In this document: positions 1 through 5,280 of the stretch, in pieces
Position numbering within the stretch: the stretch's first letter is position 1
Layout of the letters: each line of letters opens with the position of its first letter
From: Myxococcota bacterium
GTDB taxonomy: Bacteria > Myxococcota > Polyangia > GCA-2747355 > JAKLHH01
DNA: 6,800 nt
NCBI GenBank assembly: GCA_022710245.1
Contig: JAKLHH010000416.1
Span: 1 to 6,800, forward strand
Direction: 5' to 3'
The notes under the pieces: generated by a model
What the model was told of the DNA's origin: nothing
The model's database searches: none
What the model saw: the letters and a program-made list of their open reading frames with translations, nothing else
Position numbers and translations under genes: made by a program

Positions 1-708
1 GGTCTGCGGCTCCGGTGCCACCTGGAGCGGCCGGCCGAGCGCCCGCGCGAGGAGCCCGGCCAGGCACCCGTTGAGCGCCCCGCCGCCGGTGAAGAGGATC
101 GGCTCCTCGAGCGGCAGGCTGCCGGCGAGCCCCGCCATGCGCGCGGCGATCGCCTGGTGGACGCCGAGCGCGATCTCCTCGCGCCGGGCGCCGCGCGCGA
201 CCAGCGAGACCACCTCCGACTGCGCGAAGACGGTGCACATGCTGCTCAGCTTCTCGGCCCGCGCCGCGCCGGCCGCCGCCGCGACGAACCCCTCGCGCGT
301 GTAGGCCAGCGCCGTCGCCATCAGCTCGAGGAACTGGCCGGTGCCGGCCGCGCAGCGGTCGTTCATGGCGAAGCGCTGCACGTGCCCGTCACCGTCGAGG
401 GTGATCGCCGTGGTGTCCTGCCCGCCGAGGTCGATCACCGCGCGGCAGGTGGGCACGCCCGACCGCGCCCCCAGCGCGACCGCGCTGATCTCGGTGAGCA
501 CGCGCGCCTCCGGCCAGTGCTCGCGCACCAGGTGGCGGCCGTAGCCAGTGGCGGCGAGCGCGTCCCGCCGCTCGCCGTCGAGGAGCGCCCGGCATACCTC
601 GAGGGGGCTGGAGCCGGTGTCGTGCACCTCGCGCCGCACCACCGCGCCGCCCTCGACGACCACCAGCTTGATGGTGCGCGAGCCGAGGTCGAGCCCTGCG
701 CTGCGCAT
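1..708 (-). CDS. ATP-dependent activator of 2-hydroxyacyl-CoA dehydratase / double-cubane protein (BadF/BadG/HgdC family), C-terminus cut by window edge
   Basis: Reading the minus strand from the ATG at 708 gives 236 uninterrupted codons that run off the left edge. The protein has the full set of ASKHA-type ATPase landmarks of this family. Phosphate-1 loop is GLDLGSRTIK (residues 5-14), phosphate-2 loop is DLGGQDTT (93-100), and an adenosine-type FTGGGALNG lies at 206-214. NDRCAAGTGQFLE (116-128) and MCTVFAQSE (157-165) supply Cys119 and Cys158, matching the two cysteines that in known HgdC homodimers hold one [4Fe-4S] cluster between the subunits. Known members hydrolyse ATP to drive an electron onto the partner Fe-S protein. 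Family length is about 255-270, so only some 20-35 residues should be missing. Its start codon shares one base with the stop of the upstream gene (TGATG), so translation is probably coupled. The usual AESE after the second cysteine reads AQSE here. Family assignment is firm; the partner's substrate is unknown. Confidence 0.93.
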   Translation of the reverse strand, partial: MRSAGLDLGSRTIKLVVVEGGAVVRREVHDTGSSPLEVCRALLDGERRDALAATGYGRHLVREHWPEARVLTEISAVALGARSGVPTCRAVIDLGGQDTTAITLDGDGHVQRFAMNDRCAAGTGQFLELMATALAYTREGFVAAAAGAARAEKLSSMCTVFAQSEVVSLVARGARREEIALGVHQAIAARMAGLAGSLPLEEPILFTGGGALNGCLAGLLARALGRPLQVAPEPQT

Positions 709-1997
709 CACGCGGCCCGCTCGCCCAGCCGCTCGAGGAACGCCTCGACGCGCGTGCTCAGCTGGCCGACGTCCTCCTGGCCGTAGTCGGTGTCGATGCG
801 GAGCGCCGGGATCCCGGCCGCCTCCAGCCGGCGCTCGAGCGGCCCGGCCTCGATCTGGTACGGCGCGCAGAACTGCAGGCTGTAGTGGATGACCCCGTCG
901 GCCTTGAGCTCGCGCGCGAGCTGCAGGACGTGCTCGAGCCGGCTCTCGTTCGGGGTGAAGATCGCGCAGTCGATCTTCAGGTAGCGGTCGACGATGGCGT
1001 CGAGCAGCTCGTCCACGGTGCGACCGCTGTCGGCGGTGAGCGCCTGGGTGCCGCGGGCGCCGACGCACGACTCCTCGCCGACGATCACCGCGCCGCTCCG
1101 CTCGATGATCGAGGGGAGCTTCCAGTTGGGGACCGCCATCGGGCAGCCGGAGACGAGGACGCGCGGCGTGCCGCGTGGGGCCACGCCCTCGCCCTTCGCC
1201 GCGCGGGCGTCCAGCTCGTCGCAGAGCTTGCTCACCGACGCGGTGAAGCGCGCCGGGTCGTCGTAGAAGTAGATCTGGTTCGCGAGCAGGCCGTCGAGCC
1301 CCGAGATCGGCGCCGGCTCGGCGGCGCGCAGGCGCGCCAGGCGGTGCATGACCGCGCGCTTGGCGTTCACCATGGCGACGGCGCGGCGCAGCGGCTCCAG
1401 CTCCAGCTCGCGGCCGGTGAGGGCCTCGAGCCGCTCCACGAAACGGACGTACTCCGCGCGGAGCAGCGCGCGCCCCTCGCCGCTCTTCGTCTGCGGCAGG
1501 TCCATCACGTGGAGGCGAGGCACCAGCTCGCGGAAGAGCTCGTAGCCCTTCTTCTTGCCGTCGCAGGTGTTCTCGCCGACGACGAGGTCGCTGGCGGCGA
1601 GGTAGGGGCAGACCCGCGCGAGGGCGAACCCGAAGGCGCCCTTGATCAGCGCGCAGGTGGTGCGCGGCAGGATCCTCTCCACCTCCGGCGTGGCGAACTC
1701 GGCCCCGGCGCAGAGGCCCACCATCGTCCCGCCGAGGGCGAGCACCAGCTCCTCGGGCACGTAGGTGCAGAAGGTGCCGACGACCTTGCCGCCAGCGGCG
1801 CGGGCGTCGACGAGCTCCTTGATGCGGAGCCCGTGCACCTCGCTCATGACGAAGTCGAAGTACTTCATCCCCTCGGGGCGCTGCCGCTGCGAGAGGAAGG
1901 TCTGCTCGTAGAGCGGGCCGAGGACCCCGAGGAGCGCGTCGTGCGCGGCGAGGTCGAGCCCGAGGCCCTGCCACATGGGACGGTAGTCGGTCGTCAT
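708..1997 (-). CDS. Double-cubane cluster protein / 2-hydroxyacyl-CoA dehydratase large-subunit family (HgdB/YjiM-like)
   Basis: A 429-residue protein of the HGD-D / benzoyl-CoA reductase BcrC family. From memory it resembles E. coli YjiM most closely: GTFCTYVPEEL (74-84), CPYLAASDLVVGENTCDGKKK (130-150), SGCPMAVPNWK (283-293), EESCVGARGT (309-318), and a C-terminal DTDYGQEDVGQLSTRVEAF (402-420). Cysteines at 77, 96, 115, 130, 145, 285, 311, 344 and 377 fall in these conserved blocks and are the candidate Fe-S ligands; Cys259 looks incidental. Double-cubane proteins of this branch hold an [8Fe-9S] cluster and act with one activator; true dehydratases need a second homologous subunit, and none is encoded beside it. 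The activator follows directly with a one-base overlap, so the pair is an operon. The start is supported by AGGAGGTG (2003-2010), seven bases from the ATG after AGGAGG. No signal peptide; cytoplasmic. About 70 N-terminal residues precede the first conserved cysteine. Family is sure, substrate is not: it could be a dehydratase of an unknown acyl-CoA or a small-molecule reductase. Confidence 0.92.
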   Translation of the reverse strand: MTTDYRPMWQGLGLDLAAHDALLGVLGPLYEQTFLSQRQRPEGMKYFDFVMSEVHGLRIKELVDARAAGGKVVGTFCTYVPEELVLALGGTMVGLCAGAEFATPEVERILPRTTCALIKGAFGFALARVCPYLAASDLVVGENTCDGKKKGYELFRELVPRLHVMDLPQTKSGEGRALLRAEYVRFVERLEALTGRELELEPLRRAVAMVNAKRAVMHRLARLRAAEPAPISGLDGLLANQIYFYDDPARFTASVSKLCDELDARAAKGEGVAPRGTPRVLVSGCPMAVPNWKLPSIIERSGAVIVGEESCVGARGTQALTADSGRTVDELLDAIVDRYLKIDCAIFTPNESRLEHVLQLARELKADGVIHYSLQFCAPYQIEAGPLERRLEAAGIPALRIDTDYGQEDVGQLSTRVEAFLERLGERAA

Positions 1998-2002
1998 TGC
2001 TG

Positions 2003-2010
2003 CACCTCCT
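2003..2010 (-). promoter_or_regulatory. Ribosome binding site of the double-cubane protein gene
   Basis: On the minus strand AGGAGGTG matches eight bases of the usual complement of the 16S rRNA 3' end and lies at a canonical distance from the ATG at 1997. It fixes the start choice for that gene. The GC hairpin at 2011-2028 ends directly next to it. Confidence 0.85.
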
Positions 2011-2028
2011 GGCGGGCCCGCGCCCGCC
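2011..2028 (-). promoter_or_regulatory. GC hairpin abutting the Shine-Dalgarno of the double-cubane operon
   Basis: On the minus strand GGCGGGC - GCGG - GCCCGCC is a perfect 7-bp inverted repeat of G-C pairs only, with a four-base loop. It stops at the base before AGGAGGTG. In the mRNA it would be a very stable stem touching the ribosome landing site. It could act in translation control or transcript protection; no T-run follows, so it is not an ordinary terminator. The structure is seen in sequence; the role is inferred. Confidence 0.5.
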
Positions 2029-2072
2029 GCGGAGGCTAGGCGGGTGAGCCCGAGCTGGGACGAGGCCGCGAG

Positions 2073-2090
2073 GGAGGCAGACCTGCCTCC
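2073..2090. repeat. 18-bp operator-like palindrome
   Basis: GGAGGCAG - AC - CTGCCTCC is a perfect 8-bp inverted repeat around a two-base centre, lying 76-93 bases upstream of the double-cubane ATG. The short centre and 18-bp span resemble a binding site for a dimeric transcription factor more than an RNA hairpin, since a two-base loop cannot close without breaking pairs. No regulator is encoded in the window, so the role is inferred. Confidence 0.45.
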
Positions 2091-2152
2091 GGGACGGCTC
2101 GTCAGTGTCTCTCGATGAGCACCTGCATCCGGAGCATCAGATCACCTTGCAG

Positions 2153-2171
2153 ACGGCGCGGCGCGCGCCGT
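2153..2171. repeat. GC-rich 8-bp inverted repeat
   Basis: ACGGCGCG - GCG - CGCGCCGT is a perfect inverted repeat with a three-base centre. It would lie just downstream of the weak minus-strand promoter candidate at 2178-2207. It could be an operator or a leader hairpin. The alternating GC content makes a chance origin plausible. Confidence 0.35.
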
Positions 2172-2177
2172 GGTCCA

Positions 2178-2207
2178 TCAATACCACCCGCGACCGGGGC
2201 GCGGCAA
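2178..2207 (-). promoter_or_regulatory. Weak candidate promoter for the double-cubane operon
   Basis: On the minus strand TTGCCG is followed after 18 bases by TATTGA, preceded by TGG as in an extended -10 box. The -35 matches four of six consensus bases and the -10 only three of six. It is the best sigma70-like pair I found in the leader, but the call is weak. Confidence 0.2.
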
Positions 2208-2343
2208 CCATCGACCGCCGCTCGCTGACGAGCGTGCGCTCGCCCGTGGCGGGATGCGGCGGTGGAGGGCCTCGGCCGCGGCAGGAGGCCACGCTGGACA
2301 AGCCGCCCGATTGCCGGTACGTCTCCCACGCTGGAGGACGCTG

Positions 2344-2727
2344 ATGCCCAAGTCTGTCGTCGGAGAGGTCGTGCTCGAGTTCGGGAAGTTCTGGCAGTGG
2401 CTGCAGGGCCACCCGAACTGCATCGTCAGCGTGGCCACCCCCGAGGCGGTCCTCTACGACCACGACGACTTCCACTGGCACCTCGGCAAGGAGGGCCAGG
2501 ACACGCTGCTCGTGCAGGTGCTGCGGGGCAAGGACCTGGTCGGCGAGGTGCTGATCGCCTCGGGGACGGTGACCTACGTCGAGATCGACGGGAAGGGTCC
2601 CGAGGAGTTCGTCTTCGACTGCATCGTCGAGGCCGACGACGGCCCCTACTCGGCCTACAGCTTCACGCTCTCCCACGGCTACGACCCGGCCGAGCAGCCC
2701 GAGTCGCCGGGGCGCTGGGTGCACTAG
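2344..2727 (+). CDS. Hypothetical 127-residue acidic protein
   Basis: I do not recognise this family. The frame is open further upstream, but the ATG at 2344 is chosen because GGAGG (2333-2337) precedes it by six bases and the upstream codons lose normal protein character (histidine-, arginine- and proline-rich). The product is soluble, with no signal peptide or membrane segment. It looks like alternating beta strands: an aromatic N-terminal stretch FGKFWQWL (13-20), a histidine- and aspartate-rich HDDFHWHLG (40-48), then hydrophobic strands around 54-60, 66-82 and 88-95, and an aromatic YSAYSFTLSHGYD (102-114). Two cysteines are present (26, 93). The charged composition, regular codon use and good ribosome site argue for a real gene. 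It stands alone on its strand, 73 bases before the lipoprotein gene, and the context suggests no function. Confidence 0.8.
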   Translation: MPKSVVGEVVLEFGKFWQWLQGHPNCIVSVATPEAVLYDHDDFHWHLGKEGQDTLLVQVLRGKDLVGEVLIASGTVTYVEIDGKGPEEFVFDCIVEADDGPYSAYSFTLSHGYDPAEQPESPGRWVH

Positions 2728-2729
2728 TA

Positions 2730-2791
2730 CCTCGCCGGCATGCCCTTGCCCTGGTCCCGGGCGGCTGGTAGCGTCGGTCGTCCCGGCGAGG
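2730..2791 (+). promoter_or_regulatory. Inverted repeat pairing with the lipoprotein Shine-Dalgarno
   Basis: CCTCGCCGG (2730-2738) and CCGGCGAGG (2783-2791) are perfect 9-bp complements separated by 44 bases. The right arm covers the first three bases of the AGGAGGTGA ribosome site (2789-2797). If the transcript begins upstream of 2730, folding would partly hide this site. The repeat begins two bases after the stop of the preceding gene. No T-run follows, so a classical terminator is unlikely. The role is inferred. Confidence 0.35.
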
Positions 2792-2797
2792 AGGTGA
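2789..2797 (+). promoter_or_regulatory. Strong Shine-Dalgarno pointing to a CTG start
   Basis: AGGAGGTGA is nine contiguous bases of the standard complement of the 16S rRNA tail. Six bases after AGGAGG lies CTG at 2801. No ATG, GTG or TTG exists in that reading frame between the in-frame stop at 2795-2797 and the ATG at 2885. This site is the main evidence for the start of the lipoprotein gene. Confidence 0.65.
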
Positions 2798-2800
2798 CAC

Positions 2801-3199
2801 CTGACTGCAGGTCCGAGCGGGCTGGGTCTCCTGGACCGTCGGGATGTAGCGCTCGGCGCCTCGCTGCTCACCGCTGCCCTGGCGATGGTGGCCTGCGCTG
2901 CCTCACCATCGCCAGGCAAGGGTCAATCCACGGTGAAGCCCATGGTCTTGACGCAGGACCAGTTCACTTCAAGGATCGACCTCGTCAAGGAAGGGATGAG
3001 CGAGGGGGAGGTCCTCACGCTCCTCGGGCCGCCGAACAAGCGGAGCCAGGGCTCCTGGACCTACAACCAGCTGGAGCAGCCCCGGATGCCACGGCCAGGA
3101 GAGACCCTGGTCGTTGGCGCCAAGATCACCTTCGAGTCCGGAGTGGTGAAGAAGGTCGACCGCTACTGGGTCGACGCCACCGGCCCGAGCGAGCCGTGA
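2801..3199 (+). CDS. Small BamE/SmpA-like lipoprotein with probable CTG start
   Basis: From CTG 2801 the frame encodes 132 residues. Residues 8-31 form a signal peptide: LLDRRDVALGASLLTAALA carries an Arg13-Arg14 pair resembling a Tat motif, then a hydrophobic core, then MVAC with Cys32 as the likely lipidated residue. The -3 methionine is not the classical lipobox residue. A Ser/Pro/Gly linker follows to about 44. The mature domain has the BamE/SmpA/OmlA signature: LVKEGMSEGEVLTLLGPP (61-78), SWTY (85-88), then KITFESGVVKKVDRYW ending near residue 125. Known members are small outer-membrane lipoproteins of envelope assembly, but this fold is shared by many small periplasmic proteins, so a Bam role is not shown. 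The nearest ATG (2885) would leave only three residues before the cysteine and delete the signal peptide. The alternatives are that short form, or a sequence error hiding a normal start. The domain call is fairly sure, the exact start less so. Confidence 0.75.
   Translation: MTAGPSGLGLLDRRDVALGASLLTAALAMVACAASPSPGKGQSTVKPMVLTQDQFTSRIDLVKEGMSEGEVLTLLGPPNKRSQGSWTYNQLEQPRMPRPGETLVVGAKITFESGVVKKVDRYWVDATGPSEP
2878..2916 (+). repeat. 13-bp perfect inverted repeat around the lipobox codons
   Basis: CCTGGCGATGGTG (2878-2890) and CACCATCGCCAGG (2904-2916) are exact complements with a 13-base loop. The loop contains the Cys32 codon, and the left arm contains the ATG at 2885. The repeat lies wholly inside the lipoprotein coding frame. 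In RNA it would be a strong hairpin about 77 bases after the proposed start. No T-run follows. Confidence 0.7.
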
Positions 3200-3259
3200 G
3201 GCACGACATCCCGAGGACGCGGCGCCCAGGGGGCTAGCCGCTCTTGCGAAGCTGCGAGC
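3200..3259. other. Short convergent gap between lipoprotein and glycoside hydrolase genes
   Basis: Two genes end face to face across 60 bases. A bidirectional terminator is expected here, but I see only the short palindrome GGCTAGCC (3232-3239) and no stem followed by T residues on either strand. Termination may be Rho-dependent or further downstream. Confidence 0.4.
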
Positions 3260-5161
3260 TCAGGGCGCGCGCGCGAGCCGGTAGACCGCCACCTCCTTCG
3301 GCCCCAGCTCGAGCGGCTGGCTCCCCTCGGGGAGCGGGTCCTCGAGGCCGAAGACCGCCTCGCCGCCCGGCGTGTCGAGGGTGACGTAGGCCGGCTCCCA
3401 GCGGTGGTTGAGCACCCAGAGGAGCGGCCGCTCCTCGCCCTCCACCTCCACCAGCCGCAGCTGCACGCCGGGGTCGCTCGCGCGCACCGTCGGCGCGAGC
3501 CCGGCGCGCGCCGCGAGGAGCCGGTAGAGCTCGAAGGCGGTGCCGTTGCCGACGCCGGCGTGCTGCTCGGCGAGGTAGCGCTCCCAGGGGTAGGCGAGGA
3601 AGAGCACCTCACCCTCGCCGTGCCGCATCCGCGTCAGCGCCGCGCCGCCGAGGTTGTCGCGCGCCAGCACCTCGGCGCGCCGCGCCTCGATGGGGAGGAA
3701 CGCCCGCGCGTGCTCCTCGCCGACGGTGGTGGTGGTCCAGAGGTAGAGGTCGCTCCCCTCGCCCTCGAGCCGCAGCGTCTCCTCGGGCAGGTCGTAGCAG
3801 CCGTAGCGCAGGCGGTGCACGCAGCCGGTCAGCTCCTCGAAGTTGCTGCACCAGGCGCCCTGCAGGAAGCGGCTGTCGCCCATGAAGTACGACCAGTAGA
3901 CGACGCCGCCCCGCCGCGCGTGCTCGAGGAGCGCCCGCCAGGTGGGCACGGTGAGCTTCTGCGTCGAGGGGCAGAGGATCAGCCGGTAGGGCGCGAGGTC
4001 CTGCCCCTCGGGGAGGAGCTCGACCTCGAGGCCCGCGCCCGCGCAGAGCACGTAGCTCTGCAGCAGCGTCCGCCGCATGCGACCGCGGTCCTCGCCGGAG
4101 AACGGGTAGCTCCGGGTGAAGTAGGAGGGGACCAGGATGGCGGCGCGCGGACGCGGCGGGCGCAGGCGCGCGGCGCCCGTGCGCTCGAGGAGCGCCGAGA
4201 CCTGGCGCAGCTCCTCGCAGACCGGCTTCTCGCTGCCGTCGGCGCGGGTGATGCCGAAGCCGAGCTCGAAGGCGTGGTGCCGGTAGGGGAGCTCGTCGCC
4301 GAGGTCGAGGTCCGAGAAGCACCAGCCGAGCGCGCCCGCGGCGCCGGCCGAGAGGGCGCCGTGGATCGCCTCGCGGAAGTAGAGCGCCTGCCCCTCCTCG
4401 CTCGCCTGGCAGGAGGAGCAGCCGAACTCCTCGAGGAGCACCGGCAGCCCGAGGTGGCTCACCGCGCGCACCGAGAGCTCGGCGTTCAAGGCCTGGCGCA
4501 GCGGATCGAGGTCCGCGTAGTAGGCGTGGGGGCCGACGAAGTCGATGAGGTCGCGGAGCGCCACCGGGTCGAAGCCGTTCTGGCCGCCGCCGAGGTTGGC
4601 GACGCCGTCCCCGAGGCTGAAGGGCCGCTCGCGGTCGCGCCGCCGGAGCGCCGCGCGCAGGCTCTTCGCCCAGGCGACGATCCGCTCGGGCTCGTCGCCG
4701 CCCGCCCAGTTCGGCATCTCGTTGCTCGCCAGCCAGGCGCAGACCGCGGGGTGGCGCGCGCCGGCCGCGGCGAGCGCGTCGATCAGCCGGCGCTGCCAGC
4801 CGAGGACGACGCGGCTGCGGTAGGGGCTGCGGCCGCGCTGGCCGGGGAAGTCGTAGTTCTCGCCGGACATGTGCCCGACCAGGAACGAGGGGATGGTGGC
4901 GAGCCCCTCCTCCTGGCAGAGGTCGAGGAAGCTCCGGAAGCACGCGAGGGCCGCGCGCGAGACCGCCGGCGGCCGCGGCATGAAGCTGGGGACGAAGGCG
5001 AACGAGCGACAGACGTTGAGCCCGAGCGCGCGCTGCTGGTGGAGCTCGGCGCGCACCGCGTCCGCGTCGAAGCGCTCCCACATCCGCGGCCCGCCCGCGC
5101 GCGACCAGTAGTTCACCCCGAGGAGGAAGGTGGGCTTGCCGGCGAGGCTGAGGAGCGACAT
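3260..5161 (-). CDS. Cytoplasmic clan GH-A glycoside hydrolase (GH5/COG3934 mannanase-like) with C-terminal accessory domains
   Basis: A 633-residue enzyme. Residues 11-330 read as a (beta/alpha)8 barrel: it opens with LGVNYWSR (14-21) and GLNVCRSFAF (47-56). The acid/base candidate is Glu148 in WLASNEMPNW (143-152), HAYY lies at 212-215, and the nucleophile candidate is Glu245 in LLEEFG (242-247). A barrel-end tryptophan sits in GALGWCFSD (276-284). Residues 340-430 look like the Rossmann-like domain seen after the barrel in GH42-type enzymes (ILVPSYFTRS, YRLILCPSTQ, GGVVYWSYFMG). Residues 565-630 look like a small beta-sandwich (LWVLNHRWEPAYVTLD). No signal peptide is present, so it probably cleaves an imported oligosaccharide or glycoside. 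AAGGAG precedes the ATG by five bases. Substrate is not readable: mannoside, glucoside and galactoside are all possible. The family and both catalytic glutamates are well supported; the subfamily is not. It is divergent from the secreted esterase gene. Confidence 0.85.
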   Translation of the reverse strand: MSLLSLAGKPTFLLGVNYWSRAGGPRMWERFDADAVRAELHQQRALGLNVCRSFAFVPSFMPRPPAVSRAALACFRSFLDLCQEEGLATIPSFLVGHMSGENYDFPGQRGRSPYRSRVVLGWQRRLIDALAAAGARHPAVCAWLASNEMPNWAGGDEPERIVAWAKSLRAALRRRDRERPFSLGDGVANLGGGQNGFDPVALRDLIDFVGPHAYYADLDPLRQALNAELSVRAVSHLGLPVLLEEFGCSSCQASEEGQALYFREAIHGALSAGAAGALGWCFSDLDLGDELPYRHHAFELGFGITRADGSEKPVCEELRQVSALLERTGAARLRPPRPRAAILVPSYFTRSYPFSGEDRGRMRRTLLQSYVLCAGAGLEVELLPEGQDLAPYRLILCPSTQKLTVPTWRALLEHARRGGVVYWSYFMGDSRFLQGAWCSNFEELTGCVHRLRYGCYDLPEETLRLEGEGSDLYLWTTTTVGEEHARAFLPIEARRAEVLARDNLGGAALTRMRHGEGEVLFLAYPWERYLAEQHAGVGNGTAFELYRLLAARAGLAPTVRASDPGVQLRLVEVEGEERPLLWVLNHRWEPAYVTLDTPGGEAVFGLEDPLPEGSQPLELGPKEVAVYRLARAP

Positions 5162-5183
5162 CGCGTCTCCTTATGCTATGGGT

Positions 5184-5212
5184 CGCGGCAGCTACGCCCT
5201 CGCTGCCGGACC
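5184..5212. repeat. 29-nt direct repeat, copy 1 (hairpin-forming)
   Basis: This copy is identical over 29 bases to 5252-5280. Within it, CGGCAGC (5186-5192) and GCTGCCG (5202-5208) form a 7-bp stem with a nine-base loop. It is followed by CTTCGGGTAGACC, which is absent after copy 2. Confidence 0.85.
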
Positions 5213-5251
5213 CTTCGGGTAGACCTGGGCGGCGAGGCTCCCGCTGAGGGC

Positions 5252-5280
5252 CGCGGCAGCTACGCCCTCGCTGCCGGACC
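5252..5280. repeat. 29-nt direct repeat, copy 2 (hairpin-forming)
   Basis: This is an exact repeat of 5184-5212 at an offset of 68 bases, with the same CGGCAGC / GCTGCCG stem (5254-5260 and 5270-5276). The following 13 bases GACCTGGGCGGCG (5277-5289) also occur at 5222-5234, but at an offset of 55. The two units therefore differ by a 13-base piece bounded by GACC. Confidence 0.85.

Larger units (their letters stand above)
1998..2343. other. Intergenic region between divergent genes; no convincing gene
   Basis: This stretch of about 350 bases separates the minus-strand double-cubane operon from the plus-strand gene at 2344. The short open frames here give arginine- and proline-rich products with no domain and overlap one another in opposite directions, so I call no gene. 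It is rich in perfect inverted repeats: 2011-2028, 2073-2090 and 2153-2171, and a three-arm set CGCTCG / CGAGCG / CGCTCG at 2219-2242. A weak minus-strand promoter candidate for the operon has TTGCCG (2202-2207), an 18-base spacer and an extended TGG-TATTGA box (2178-2183), which would give a leader of about 170 bases. At this GC content short repeats arise easily by chance. Confidence 0.6.

Noticed and set aside
157..786. Plus-strand frames opposite the activator gene
   Set aside because: The minus strand encodes unmistakable ATPase and Fe-S motifs here; the plus-strand products are Arg/Ala-rich without domain features.
885..2039. Plus-strand open frame of 384 codons antisense to the double-cubane protein gene
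   Set aside because: Repetitive acidic and basic composition with no motif, and it lies opposite a strongly conserved gene.
2268..2290. GGCCTC / GAGGCC inverted repeat
   Set aside because: Six-base arms with an 11-base gap in GC-rich DNA are expected by chance.
2105..2344. Plus-strand frame of 79 codons ending in a TGATG overlap with the gene at 2344
   Set aside because: The overlap looks like translational coupling, but the product has no protein-like pattern and its start lacks a ribosome site; the gene at 2344 has its own.
2137..2919. Minus-strand frame of 260 codons across the gene at 2344
   Set aside because: It is antisense to a better-supported gene, with an unconvincing valine-, glutamate- and arginine-rich composition and no ribosome site noted.
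2740..3237. Plus-strand frame of 165 codons overlapping the lipoprotein gene
   Set aside because: A different frame of the same strand; it lacks the signal peptide and BamE-like signature and is rich in Arg, Gly and Pro.
5184..5280. Possible minimal CRISPR array
   Set aside because: There are only two 29-nt copies, the material between them is itself partly duplicated, and no cas gene is present.
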